A stretch of 28,308 bases of DNA from a virus: positions 1-28,308 of IMG/VR virus record IMGVR_UViG_3300014838_000065; one strand, 5' to 3'. Shown piece by piece: positions 14,074 through 22,223 of the stretch. Each line of letters opens with the position of its first letter. Within the stretch, counting starts at the first letter, position 1. The notes under the pieces are model-generated. The model saw only the letters and a list, made by a program, of their open reading frames with translations. It did no database searches and was not told where the DNA came from. A program made the position numbers and the translations under genes.

Positions 14074-16302
14074 GTGGCAAACACAGCACTCGCGACCGAC
14101 GATATTGAGGTCATCATCGAAAATGATCCGGACAACTCGGTTAGGGTTGACAGCGCTACGGGCGCCATTGAAACCGATACCGAGGACGGCGGTGTGGTCG
14201 TCCAGCTTAACCCGCCAGCATCCGAGGGTGAAGGCGAGGCCGACCTCAAGAAGTTCTATGAAAACCTCGTCGAGCGGGTAGGCGACGATAAGCTAGGCGT
14301 GATCTGCGACGACTTGATGGAGCAAATCCAGGCGGACGACAATTCCCGGAAGCAGACATTGGACACTCGGGCTCGAGGCCTCGGTCTGCTCGGGCTGCAA
14401 CTGGAACAGCCCAAATCTGGGGTTGGCGATTCGGCAGGATCGGCCGATGGTATGTCGGTGGTGACCAACCCGCTGCTGCTCGAGGCGTGCCTCAAGTCAT
14501 GGGCCAATGCGCAGGCGGAGCTCCTGCCGGCGGACGGGCCCTGCAAGGTCGAGGATTTCGACGTCGACGAGCCGGAGGCCAATCAGGAACTTGCGGACGC
14601 TTTCGGACGGGACATGAACTTCTACCTGACCACGATCGCGTCCGAATACGGACCCGATACCTCGCATATGCTGCTGTGGGGTACGGTATTCGGCGGTGCT
14701 GGGATCAAGAAGGTTGCTGTCTCGCCGCAGTTGAGGCGGCCGTCGTCGGAAAGCGTGGATATCAAGGATTTCATCGTTTCGGACACTACGAAAGACCTCA
14801 AGTCGTGCGAGCGGCTTACGCACCAGATCATGATGCGGCCGTCGGTAATGAAGCGGCTGCAAATGAAGGGGTTTTACCGCGACATTCCGATGCAACCAGC
14901 GGTGGGACCGGAGCCTAATGCGGTCGATGCGAAGATCGCGGCTATCCAAGGGACATCGCCGAACCCCGCCACGCGGCCGGAGGATCAGCCTTATACGTTG
15001 TGGGAGACACAATGCGAACTAAACCTGCCGGACTTCGCAAAGCCTCCCTACGCGCCTGCGGGCTTCGCCAGTAAGGGCATTGCGCTGCCGTTCCTCGTGA
15101 CGATCGACAAGGATTCGCGGACCATCCTGGCGCTGCGGCGGGACTGGAAGCCGGAGGACGAGGAATGCACCCGCAAGCAGATGTATGTGAAATACCCGTA
15201 CATTCCGGGGCCTGGGTTTTACGGGACTGGATTGCTGAACATCTTGGGGAATGCGTCGGCGGCGATGACCGCAGCGTGGCGGCTGTCGCTCGACGCTGGC
15301 ATGTATGCCAATTTCCTGGGCGGGTTGGTTTCGGAGATCGGGAACCGGCAGAAATCCAACGTCTTGCGGCCGGCACCCGGAGAATTTACGCCGATCCAGA
15401 CCGGTAGCCGTCCGATCTCGGACATCATCATGGCACTCCCGTACAAGGATATTACGCCAGGCCTGATGAACTTGATGGACAAGATCACCGCCCAGTCCAA
15501 AGAGGTCGGCGGTGCGGCCGAGGTTCCAGTCGGAGAGGGTGTCCAGAATATTCCTGTGGGAACCATGCTGGCGGCGATCGAGCAGGCCACGAAGTTGATG
15601 GCCGCGGCGCACAAGGGCATGCACAACGCCCAGAGCGAGGAATTGGGACTGATTGCCGACCTGTTTCGAGAGGATCCGGAGTCGTTCTGGAAGGGGAACA
15701 AGAAATACAAGAAGTTCTGGAACGAGCAGAAGCTGTTCACGGCATTGAATACTTGCAATCTGGTTCCGAAGTCGGACCCGAACGTGCCGAGTCATGTGCA
15801 CCGACTGATGAAAGCTGTCGCATTGGTGCAGATATTGGCCATACCGCAGTTCGGACCGCTGTTGTCGGCCGCAGGTGTGTTGGATCGTGTGCTCGCCGCA
15901 ATGAAAGAAGACCCGAACGGCATTCGCGTGCAGCCCGCCGCGCCGTCGGGCCAGCCATCGCCCGAAGAAATCACGGCGCAGGCCAAAGCCAAGGAAGCCG
16001 AGACCAAGGCCGAGAAGGTCAAGGTGGATGCGGCGAAGGTCGCGACCGAATCGCAGGACCGGCAGAAGGAACTTGAGGGTGAGCAGGCGCTTGAGACCAC
16101 GAAGCTTGCGCAGACGATGATTGCCCACGCCGGCGACCAGAAGGCGGCCGATCGGGCCCATACGGTCGACGTCCACAAGCATGCTCTGAACGTCGCCAAG
16201 ACGGTGCATGACGCATCGATCGACCGCGGGCAATTGGCATTGGACACCCATCAGGCGCTCAATCCTCCAACGCCGGCAGGTTCGGCCGAGTCGTCGACGT
16301 GA
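14074..16302 (+). CDS. Portal protein
   Basis: At 742 residues this lies in the size class of large (P22-like) portals. The start is GTG 14074 with GAGGGA upstream. After an acidic, variable N-terminus come helix-rich portal features: NPLLLEACLKSWANAQAELLP (about 130-150), HMLLWGTVFGGAGIKKV (about 200), the KYPYIPGPGFYGTGLLNILG segment (about 375) and the helical block SAAMTAAWRLSLDAGMYANF. From about residue 640 to the end is a Lys/Glu/Ala-rich helical region that fits a portal barrel or coiled coil. It follows terL and precedes scaffold and capsid genes, as expected. The portal forms the dodecameric ring through which DNA enters the head. Confidence 0.85.
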   Translation: MANTALATDDIEVIIENDPDNSVRVDSATGAIETDTEDGGVVVQLNPPASEGEGEADLKKFYENLVERVGDDKLGVICDDLMEQIQADDNSRKQTLDTRARGLGLLGLQLEQPKSGVGDSAGSADGMSVVTNPLLLEACLKSWANAQAELLPADGPCKVEDFDVDEPEANQELADAFGRDMNFYLTTIASEYGPDTSHMLLWGTVFGGAGIKKVAVSPQLRRPSSESVDIKDFIVSDTTKDLKSCERLTHQIMMRPSVMKRLQMKGFYRDIPMQPAVGPEPNAVDAKIAAIQGTSPNPATRPEDQPYTLWETQCELNLPDFAKPPYAPAGFASKGIALPFLVTIDKDSRTILALRRDWKPEDEECTRKQMYVKYPYIPGPGFYGTGLLNILGNASAAMTAAWRLSLDAGMYANFLGGLVSEIGNRQKSNVLRPAPGEFTPIQTGSRPISDIIMALPYKDITPGLMNLMDKITAQSKEVGGAAEVPVGEGVQNIPVGTMLAAIEQATKLMAAAHKGMHNAQSEELGLIADLFREDPESFWKGNKKYKKFWNEQKLFTALNTCNLVPKSDPNVPSHVHRLMKAVALVQILAIPQFGPLLSAAGVLDRVLAAMKEDPNGIRVQPAAPSGQPSPEEITAQAKAKEAETKAEKVKVDAAKVATESQDRQKELEGEQALETTKLAQTMIAHAGDQKAADRAHTVDVHKHALNVAKTVHDASIDRGQLALDTHQALNPPTPAGSAESST

Positions 16303-16391
16303 TTGCCGCCGCTATCTTTTTTGGAGTGATCTCTGCTGCGGTTATAATCATCGTGATATACGCGCTGTGGACAGGTGTCCGCCATGACTGA
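16299..16391 (+). CDS. Tiny transmembrane peptide (30 aa)
   Basis: GTG 16299 lies in a GTGA shared with the portal stop. It encodes MIAAAIFFGVISAAVIIIVI followed by YALWTGVRHD: one hydrophobic helix of about 22 residues with a short polar tail. The stop overlaps the next ATG by eight bases. Double overlap and composition make it plausible; a holin-like or membrane-anchor role cannot be claimed. Confidence 0.4.
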   Translation: MIAAAIFFGVISAAVIIIVIYALWTGVRHD

Positions 16392-16725
16392 CATTCTCGG
16401 TGTTGTCTTAGCGTTCGTCATATTTGGTTCGGCCTTTGCCAAGGAAGGCGACGGCCATTCGAGTTCGCCGCTGGCCGGCTGGTTCTCTGGCCTGAAATCT
16501 GGCAGGGGTCCGTGTTGTTCGGACGCCGACGGCAACGTGGTTTTAGACAGTGATTGGGTTTCGAAAGACGGTCATTATCGCGTGTTCATCATGCGCGAAT
16601 GGCTCGACGTTCCCGACGAAGCAGTGATTAAGGAGCCAAACCTTGACGGCAGGACGATTGTTTGGCCGCTGTGGATCGACGGGAAGCCAACGATCCGATG
16701 TTTTATTCCCGGATCGATGACGTAA
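16384..16725 (+). CDS. Exported protein (113 aa)
   Basis: From ATG 16384 the product starts with a Sec-type signal (MTDILGVVLAFVIFGSAFA, cleavage near residue 19). The mature part has a Cys pair (GPCCSDADGN), a DSDW segment, YRVFIMREWLDVPDEAVIKEP and a C-terminal PTIRCFIPGSMT. Similar exported proteins of unknown function are common in Bradyrhizobium genomes and their phages, which supports the host guess. No enzymatic motif is seen. Confidence 0.7.
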   Translation: MTDILGVVLAFVIFGSAFAKEGDGHSSSPLAGWFSGLKSGRGPCCSDADGNVVLDSDWVSKDGHYRVFIMREWLDVPDEAVIKEPNLDGRTIVWPLWIDGKPTIRCFIPGSMT

Positions 16726-16813
16726 GTTAGGACCGTTTGCCAAAATTCGGCTTCCGTGCGATATGTGGAGCCAGCAGACCGCCGCCCGCGCCGGGTAATC
16801 ATGAGGATTCACC

Positions 16814-17647
16814 GTGGCCCATCCCTACCAGCAGCACAAACAGCATCTTGTCGAAAAGTCCCGAGTTGCCGAGCGGACGAAGGCGTGCCGCGCCCGCGGC
16901 GGCCGCGTTCATGAGGACGAGGCCGAGGACAAGGTTCTGATCAAGAAGATGATCAAGAAGCAGGTAGGCGCGCCGGAGGGCAAAAAGGCCAAGCGGCGCG
17001 CAGATCGGGTTATGCGCGCTCACGGCGGGAAGGTCGGCCGCAAGAAGGGTTCCCACGTCGTCGTGAACGTGAACGCTGGCGGCAAGGAGCCGATGCCCGT
17101 TCCGATGCCGCCGCCGGCAATGGCAGGTCCGCCGCCCGGACCGCCTCCGGGACCGGTTGCTGGACTTGGTGGTCCGCCGCCTCCGGGAATGCCGCCGGGC
17201 GGTCCTCCCGGCATGATGCCGCCACGGGCTCGCGGCGGGAAGGTGAAGGGCACGGAAGATTTTAGGCATTCGATCGCAGCCACGCTGCCCGGCAAGAAGA
17301 ACGTTCCGATGCCGAGTATTCATGCCCGTGCCCGGGGCGGCAAGGTCAAGTCCGGTCCGGCTTGGATGGAGGGCGTCCGCGCCGGCACCCAGCCGCAACA
17401 CAGCGATGGCCTAGCCACGACGAACACGCGGGCCAATCTGGACCGTGGGCGGCCGATTAGCTTTCGCTCTGGAGGTGTAGTTAAATCCTTTAGGGCCTAT
17501 GGGGGCCGAACCGAGGCCGATGGAAAGATGGGCGGAGGCCCAAAACTACCGGGCGGCGTCGTGGCAGCGGAAACTAGACTCGCCCAAGCGTCTCGATCCA
17601 AGCGGAGATACGCTAAGCCTATTCGCGAGATTGACGGAGCCAAATAA
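16814..17647 (+). CDS. Basic RGGK-motif protein with Pro/Gly-rich centre (277 aa)
   Basis: GTG 16814 follows GAGGATTC. The protein is strongly basic and carries a recurring short motif of the form R-A-x-G-G-(K/R)-V: RARGGRV (near 27), RAHGGKV (near 68), RARGGKV (twice, near 138 and 173), RSGGVV and RAYGGRT near the end. Residues about 94-137 are almost only Pro, Gly, Met and Ala. Such repeats with long disordered linkers appear in virion-region proteins of several phages, with no agreed function; binding of DNA or of the portal/head interior is a guess. It overlaps the next ATG by one base. Confidence 0.65.
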   Translation: MAHPYQQHKQHLVEKSRVAERTKACRARGGRVHEDEAEDKVLIKKMIKKQVGAPEGKKAKRRADRVMRAHGGKVGRKKGSHVVVNVNAGGKEPMPVPMPPPAMAGPPPGPPPGPVAGLGGPPPPGMPPGGPPGMMPPRARGGKVKGTEDFRHSIAATLPGKKNVPMPSIHARARGGKVKSGPAWMEGVRAGTQPQHSDGLATTNTRANLDRGRPISFRSGGVVKSFRAYGGRTEADGKMGGGPKLPGGVVAAETRLAQASRSKRRYAKPIREIDGAK

Positions 17648-17841
17648 TGCCTCTTGTTGAAATGACGGAAGAACAGATCGCCAAGCGGTATCTGTTGGAT
17701 CATAACTTGGTCGCCATTGATTTCGATTTGGCAAAATCCGAGGGCGGCTTGGCGTCACATCTGATGATTTACGATGCGACGAACCATCGCTACCTCGCGA
17801 GCGCGCTTGCGAAAAGCCGACTTGGCCGGAAAGCCGCCTAA
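17647..17841 (+). CDS. Hypothetical protein (64 aa)
   Basis: Start shares one base with the previous stop. It opens with a helix (MTEEQIAKRYLLDHNLVAIDFDLAKSEGG) followed by SHLMIYDATNHRYLASALAKS and a basic end. No family recognised; tight spacing supports it. Confidence 0.6.
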   Translation: MPLVEMTEEQIAKRYLLDHNLVAIDFDLAKSEGGLASHLMIYDATNHRYLASALAKSRLGRKAA

Positions 17842-18071
17842 TGGCGCTCGGTAAACCATCGGATCCGGTTCGGATTTATGCCGACGATGACGTTCGTCTG
17901 CCGCGCAGGCTGTCGGCGTTTTTACAAGGGCGGATCGACGCGCTTTCGGAGGAAGTCCTTAACGGCCAGATGGCGGAAAAGGAATATCGGTACTACACGG
18001 GGCAGATCGCTGGATTGCGAGAAGCCTTGTCGGAATGTGACAGATTGGGTAAAGAACTTTCAGGCGATTGA
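17841..18071 (+). CDS. Hypothetical helical protein (76 aa)
   Basis: One-base overlap with the previous stop. The C-terminal two-thirds (RLSAFLQGRIDALSEEVLNG..., YRYYTGQIAGLREALSECDR) form a helical hairpin of a type frequent among small phage proteins. Function unknown. Confidence 0.6.
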   Translation: MALGKPSDPVRIYADDDVRLPRRLSAFLQGRIDALSEEVLNGQMAEKEYRYYTGQIAGLREALSECDRLGKELSGD

Positions 18072-18108
18072 AACCGGCCATGCTGGTGCGGTAATTCGGG
18101 ATGCTCCC

Positions 18109-18438
18109 ATGGTCGTTACCGCCGAAAACGCAGACTTTGTTATTCAGCTTCTCGCTTATATCGAAAGCAGGTTTGCGGTTGGTGCCGAATATTCTGGCGG
18201 CGGAATTTCACCAACAAATGAACCATATGTTGTTCTGACCGGCGGGGGATGGTTTGAGACCATTGCTCAGGCCGCTGATGATGCTCGTGCTAAATTTGAT
18301 AGCTATGCGGTTGATCAAGTTGGCACCCTTTATTGGCGTATCCGGCCGGAATTTGAATTAACAAAAAAAGGATGGCGGTTTTACATGCGCCTTTTGATTT
18401 CCAACAAATCGGCATCCCATGAGGTTGCCGATGCTTAA
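18109..18438 (+). CDS. Hypothetical protein (110 aa)
   Basis: ATG 18109 is the first in-frame ATG once the overlap with the previous gene is excluded. The protein is alpha/beta: NADFVIQLLAYIESRFAVGA, then a Gly-rich turn, PYVVLTGGGWFETIAQAADDA and VGTLYWRIRPEFEL. No motif is recognised. It overlaps the next start by eight bases. The ribosome site is weak. Confidence 0.55.
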   Translation: MVVTAENADFVIQLLAYIESRFAVGAEYSGGGISPTNEPYVVLTGGGWFETIAQAADDARAKFDSYAVDQVGTLYWRIRPEFELTKKGWRFYMRLLISNKSASHEVADA

Positions 18439-18757
18439 TAGGCGCGGATTTCTGATCGGACTGGGCGCGTTAATCGCAGCCCCAGCTATTGTCCGGGCCG
18501 GCATCATTATGCCGATCAATCCGACGCTGATCCTTCCCGATAAAATCGAAGTTGTGACTTTCCCCATTGAGGGTCGCGCTTGGTTCAGGGACGGCGCGGC
18601 CTCATTTGAGGGCGATGTATGGACAATGCCAACCAATTTATTTCCGGACGACAGTGTCGAGCGCTGGCTTCGCCTCAAGAAGCGCCATGAAACCAAATTC
18701 GCCGAGATTTACGACAAATTCGGTCAAGCGATTGGAGATCAAGGAACAAATGGCTAA
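18431..18757 (+). CDS. Exported protein with Tat-like signal (108 aa)
   Basis: ATG 18431 gives an N-terminus with a twin-arginine pattern (NRRGFLIG) followed by a hydrophobic stretch ending APAIVRA, so a Tat or Tat-like signal is likely. The mature part includes INPTLILPDKIEVVTF, a WFRDGAASFEGDVW segment and a basic helix near the end (WLRLKKRHETKFAEIY). Short 'RRxFL...APAIVRA' proteins recur in structural regions of alphaproteobacterial phages, with unknown function. It overlaps the GroES-like gene by eight bases. Confidence 0.7.
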   Translation: MLNRRGFLIGLGALIAAPAIVRAGIIMPINPTLILPDKIEVVTFPIEGRAWFRDGAASFEGDVWTMPTNLFPDDSVERWLRLKKRHETKFAEIYDKFGQAIGDQGTNG

Positions 18758-19163
18758 ATCCAATGCAATGCAGAAGATGCGTGCGATTTCGCAATCCACG
18801 CTTTCGGAGATCGACCGTCACCTCAGCGAGCTAGGCAAATTCGACGGCGAGGTTCTGCATAGCCAAGTGCTTTGCATGACATATACCCAGCCCGAGACCA
18901 CTTCGGGCGGCATTATCCTACCCGATTCGGCCATCCAGGAAGATCGATTTCAGGGCAAGATCGCCCTTGTGATTGCGATGGGCCCAGGCGCCTTCAAAGA
19001 CGATGCGGTGGCGCAGTTCCACGGCGTTTCTCTCAAAATCAACGATTGGGTTCTGGTCCGGCCGTCCGACGGGATGGAGATGTTTTACAACGGCTGCTCG
19101 CTGCGGCTGTTTCAGGATGTCGATATCCGGATGAGGATCGCGGACCCGAGCCGGTGGTGGTGA
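18750..19163 (+). CDS. GroES/Cpn10-like co-chaperonin
   Basis: ATG 18750 follows AAGGA. The 137-residue protein has a Cpn10 core from about residue 38: an opening strand with VLCMTYTQPETTSGGIILPDS (the region of the mobile loop that docks on GroEL), GKIALVIAMGPGAF, then INDWVLVRPSDG and a C-terminal strand region LRLFQDVDIRMRI. It is longer than cellular GroES (about 95 aa) because of an N-terminal helical extension of about 38 residues. Phage GroES homologues such as T4 Gp31 adapt host GroEL for capsid protein folding; with scaffold and capsid genes downstream the same job is likely here. Confidence 0.85.
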   Translation: MAKSNAMQKMRAISQSTLSEIDRHLSELGKFDGEVLHSQVLCMTYTQPETTSGGIILPDSAIQEDRFQGKIALVIAMGPGAFKDDAVAQFHGVSLKINDWVLVRPSDGMEMFYNGCSLRLFQDVDIRMRIADPSRWW

Positions 19164-19169
19164 CCAGCC

Positions 19170-19487
19170 ATGGATATGGTTGAGTGTGTGGCCCGAGCGC
19201 TGTTTCAGCGCGACGTCGACGAGGATGTCTGCGATGGGACTTGGGAGGATAATGTGGCGATCCATGATCGCATATTGGCCGATTCCCGCGCCGCCATCGC
19301 TGCAATGCGCGAGCTAACTCTTGACCTGATTGAGGCTGGCGCGGCGGAGGAATGGAGAATGATTCAGTCAGTCGCCGCGCCAAAACCATGGGCTGATGTT
19401 CACGATCTGGCAAAACCGCCTCTGCGAACTCAGGCTAGATCGGTATTCCAGAGAATGATAGATGTCGCATTGAAAGACGGGGAATGA
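19170..19487 (+). CDS. Hypothetical phage protein (105 aa)
   Basis: ATG 19170, or 19176 two codons later. The layout is familiar among small phage proteins: a short N-terminal VARALF helix, an acidic stretch, then ILADSRAAIAAMREL, and a final helix with MIDVALKDGE. Function unknown. The stop overlaps the RNA ligase start in an ATGA; the last bases share a 15-base identity with the region before the gene at 20365. Confidence 0.6.
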   Translation: MDMVECVARALFQRDVDEDVCDGTWEDNVAIHDRILADSRAAIAAMRELTLDLIEAGAAEEWRMIQSVAAPKPWADVHDLAKPPLRTQARSVFQRMIDVALKDGE

Positions 19488-20128
19488 GCGAATATCACAA
19501 AATTGATACATTGTTTGAACGAGACAAGAGCACATTCGTTGTTGACCCTTCGATGCTTAGATCTTCGGTTCTCGGCACTATCCGCGAGTGGGATGTTACA
19601 GAGAAAATCGACGGCACCAATATCCGCGTGACTTTATCGGCAACAGGTGAAGTTTCATTCGGCGGTCGTACTGATGCCGCCCAAATATCAGCCGACCTAA
19701 TCCAGTACCTAATTCGAACGTTTCAACAGGACCAACTCAAGGCAGCGCTTTGGCTAGATCAGACGAAGCCGATTGATGTAGTGCTTTACGGCGAAGGGTA
19801 CGGTGCCGGCATTCAAAAGGGTGGTGGACTATATCGCGCCGACAAATCATTCATCTTGTTTGATGTTATGGTCGGGGGCCAGTGGTGGTTAGACCGCAAA
19901 GATGTAGCGGATATTGCGGGCAAATTAAGTATCGAAACCGTGCCTTATCTTGGTCGAATGACACTAGACCAGATCGTGGCCCATGTACGATTGCCATTCG
20001 CATCTAAAATAGGATCGGCTCAGGCGGAGGGCGTCGTTGCCCGGCCGGTCGAAACATTATTCGATAAGCGGATGAAGCGGGTCATCATCAAGCTTAAAAC
20101 CAAAGATTTTCAGTCCGGAAAGCGCTGA
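19484..20128 (+). CDS. RNA ligase, Rnl2-like, nucleotidyltransferase domain only
   Basis: The 214-residue protein shows the ordered motifs of the covalent nucleotidyltransferase superfamily in the Rnl2 style. Motif I is EKIDGTN with the adenylated Lys at K41. Then come FGGRTD, motif III VVLYGEGYG, motif IIIa FILFDV, motif IV AEGVVARP and motif V VIIKLKTKDF. It would form an enzyme-AMP intermediate with ATP and seal RNA nicks. T4 Rnl2 has an extra C-terminal domain of about 100 residues; this protein stops shortly after motif V, so it is a minimal version. Its place in the structural region is unusual. Coupled by ATGA to the gene before it. Confidence 0.85.
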   Translation: MSEYHKIDTLFERDKSTFVVDPSMLRSSVLGTIREWDVTEKIDGTNIRVTLSATGEVSFGGRTDAAQISADLIQYLIRTFQQDQLKAALWLDQTKPIDVVLYGEGYGAGIQKGGGLYRADKSFILFDVMVGGQWWLDRKDVADIAGKLSIETVPYLGRMTLDQIVAHVRLPFASKIGSAQAEGVVARPVETLFDKRMKRVIIKLKTKDFQSGKR

Positions 20129-20137
20129 GGGAATAGT

Positions 20138-20362
20138 ATGCATTACGGTCATCCAGCTCACACCAATCAGCCGACGGACCTGACGATCCTGTATTGCGGA
20201 TGCGGGTGGCATTCGGACGAGTTGACCATAACGCAGATGCACGATTTGGGTATTCCTTGGTATTGCGGGTTTTGCGACAATAAAAATGTGCGTTGGGTTA
20301 GATTTGATCCATCAGAGCGAGCGGCGGCCCGTCGTGCAGCCGGTCTGAAAGACGGGGAATAA
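20138..20362 (+). CDS. Small zinc-ribbon protein (74 aa)
   Basis: ATG 20138 has GAGGGAA upstream. It contains CGCGW (C20, C22) and YCGFC (C43, C46), a zinc ribbon with the same CxCGW...YCxxC layout as the protein at 10808. The C-terminus is a basic helix (ERAAARRAAGLKDGE). It sits two bases before the scaffold gene. Possibly a nucleic-acid- or protein-binding accessory; function unknown. Confidence 0.65.
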   Translation: MHYGHPAHTNQPTDLTILYCGCGWHSDELTITQMHDLGIPWYCGFCDNKNVRWVRFDPSERAAARRAAGLKDGE

Positions 20363-20364
20363 CC

Positions 20365-21387
20365 ATGGCAGGCGATGACGAGATTGTCGTAACGATTGAG
20401 CCCGGAGATGAGCCGATCGGCGGGTCGGAGGTGGTCTTAGTCGATGAGACCGGCATCACTTCCGGCACCACGGTCAAGAAGGCGTCGGACGATCCGGTGG
20501 AGACGCTTAAAAGCCAGCTTGCCGAGAAGCAGGCGGCTCTGGATAGCGCTAACCAGCAGATCAGCACCGCAAGCACCACGGCGACACAGGCCATCCAGCG
20601 GGCACAGCAGGCCGAGCGGGATGCCACGCAGGCTAGGACGCAGGCCGCAGAGAGCAATCGGACCACTGTCGACAGCGGGATTGCCGCGGCCAAGGCCGAG
20701 GGCGACGCCGCCGAGGAGGCCTATAAGGCGGCATTTGAGGCCGGGAATGCGGGCGAGATGGCAAAGGCGCAGCGGCGTATGTCGCGCGCGGAGGCCGATA
20801 TGGCGCGGCTTGAGGAGGCCAAGGGCGATTTGGCCGAGGCACCAACCCAACGCCGGACCGAGCAACGGACCGAGGCACCGCAGTCCGATCCGGTTGAACA
20901 GTTCATCAACTCCCGCACCGCACCAACGCAGGCGTGGCTCCGAGCGCACCGGGATTATCTGACGGACCCGAAAAAGAATGCGAAGATGCAGGCGGCGCAT
21001 TTTGATGCCGAGAGCGAAGGGTTTGCGCTGGATTCGCCGAAGTATTTCGACCACGTGGAGAGGTTTTTGGGCATGAAGAAAGCGGCAGAACCGGAACCGA
21101 AACCCAATGGTGGTGCAGAGGCAACATCACAGCGTCGGCCCACCGCACCGGTCGCGCCTGTTACGCCATCGGGCGGTGGTATGAGCGGGGATAGCAATAC
21201 CGTTAGGCTAACGAAAGCAGAGGCTGAGGCGGCTCAAGACGGGACCGTACAGTGGAACTACGATGATCCGACTGGAAAGGGGCGCTTCAAGAAAGGTGAC
21301 CCTATAGGCCTGACTGAATACGCCCGCCGCAAACTAACGATGACCAAGCAGGGCCGATATCACAACGGCTCGGTCGACGGGACCTGA
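20365..21387 (+). CDS. Putative capsid scaffolding protein
   Basis: The 340-residue protein is acidic at the start and then strongly helical. Residues about 45-160 are a long Ala/Glu/Gln/Arg-rich coiled coil (ETLKSQLAEKQAALDSANQQ, DMARLEEAKGDLAEA). A compact part near 175-235 (QAWLRAHRDYLTDPKKNAKM, YFDHVERFLGM) is followed by a Pro/Gly linker and a final segment with a basic end. Low complexity, helicity, position between GroES-like and capsid genes, and a recurring 'AWLRAHPDYLTDP' block all point to a scaffold. Such proteins guide prohead assembly and then leave. This is by architecture, not by close homology. Confidence 0.7.
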   Translation: MAGDDEIVVTIEPGDEPIGGSEVVLVDETGITSGTTVKKASDDPVETLKSQLAEKQAALDSANQQISTASTTATQAIQRAQQAERDATQARTQAAESNRTTVDSGIAAAKAEGDAAEEAYKAAFEAGNAGEMAKAQRRMSRAEADMARLEEAKGDLAEAPTQRRTEQRTEAPQSDPVEQFINSRTAPTQAWLRAHRDYLTDPKKNAKMQAAHFDAESEGFALDSPKYFDHVERFLGMKKAAEPEPKPNGGAEATSQRRPTAPVAPVTPSGGGMSGDSNTVRLTKAEAEAAQDGTVQWNYDDPTGKGRFKKGDPIGLTEYARRKLTMTKQGRYHNGSVDGT

Positions 21388-21389
21388 CG

Positions 21390-22223
21390 ATGGCAGATTT
21401 TTATTGCGTGAAGTGTGATTCGGATCGTGAGCAAGATTGCCATTGTTATGATGATGAATATGTGCCGCCGCCGTCTCCGCGCAAGGTGCTCTCCGACCAG
21501 TCCATTCAGGATTTGTGGGGCATCGGATTCACGATTGTCCCACGGGTTGATAGTGCGAAGGTTTATGATCTAGCAGCCGGGGCTGCGCCTGCTGGCATGG
21601 TTTACCAATGGAACGACGGTTCTACCGTCAATGGATGGAAAAATGTTCCAGCCTCGCGGCATCCTGGGATGTTTGCGCCGTATTGCGTTACGGGCGATAT
21701 CGAGGTTAGCGGCCTATGGCTGATGGAGCGGCCGAAAGCCGAGGTAGACGCATTCCACACTGCGGCGCATGCGAAGGCGCTCCAGAATGTCGATGATTGG
21801 TATGAACGGACGGCGGCGCTGGGCTTTACCGGCAGCGTCACGGTCCTATCGGAAGGCAGCGACATTGTTCGTGAGATCGGCACCAAGACAATTGAGGATG
21901 CGACGAAGATACCGCGCGAGTTGACGCCGTATATCGGCCAGATATTCGCGATGCGGGACGAATTATGGAAGACCGCGGATAGATGGTGGGGCAAGCCGAC
22001 GCCCGAATATGAGGAATATGAACGTCTCGCTGCGGCCAATCCGGAATGGTCGCGCGGTCAGATAATGAATGCGGTCCTGACGTCGATCGCGATTGAAAAC
22101 ACCCGAAAATGGCTCAATGAAAGGGCGCAACATGACAAAAGCACCGACGGCGGCAGCGCAGGAAATGCCGAACCCGGCACCCAAGCGGCGTGGCCGGCCC
22201 CCGACGAAGGCACGTCCGGTTGA
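21390..22223 (+). CDS. Head-region protein with YQWN...RHPG domain and N-terminal Cys cluster
   Basis: The 277-residue protein begins with a probable zinc cluster (FYCVKCDSDREQDCHC; C6, C9, C17, C19). Residues about 70-120 form a domain (VYQWNDGSTVNGWKNV, ASRHPG, TGDIEVSGLWLMERPK) that clearly matches a stretch of the next gene's protein. The rest is helical (about 120-245) with a disordered Gly/Ser/Pro tail. No named family is recognised. The gene sits between scaffold and capsid genes, so a virion or assembly role is likely. Confidence 0.65.
   Translation: MADFYCVKCDSDREQDCHCYDDEYVPPPSPRKVLSDQSIQDLWGIGFTIVPRVDSAKVYDLAAGAAPAGMVYQWNDGSTVNGWKNVPASRHPGMFAPYCVTGDIEVSGLWLMERPKAEVDAFHTAAHAKALQNVDDWYERTAALGFTGSVTVLSEGSDIVREIGTKTIEDATKIPRELTPYIGQIFAMRDELWKTADRWWGKPTPEYEEYERLAAANPEWSRGQIMNAVLTSIAIENTRKWLNERAQHDKSTDGGSAGNAEPGTQAAWPAPDEGTSG

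Noticed and set aside
15019-16251. 410-codon open frame antisense to the portal gene
   Set aside because: High-GC shadow of portal codons; Arg/His/Leu-rich, with no motif and no ribosome site logic.
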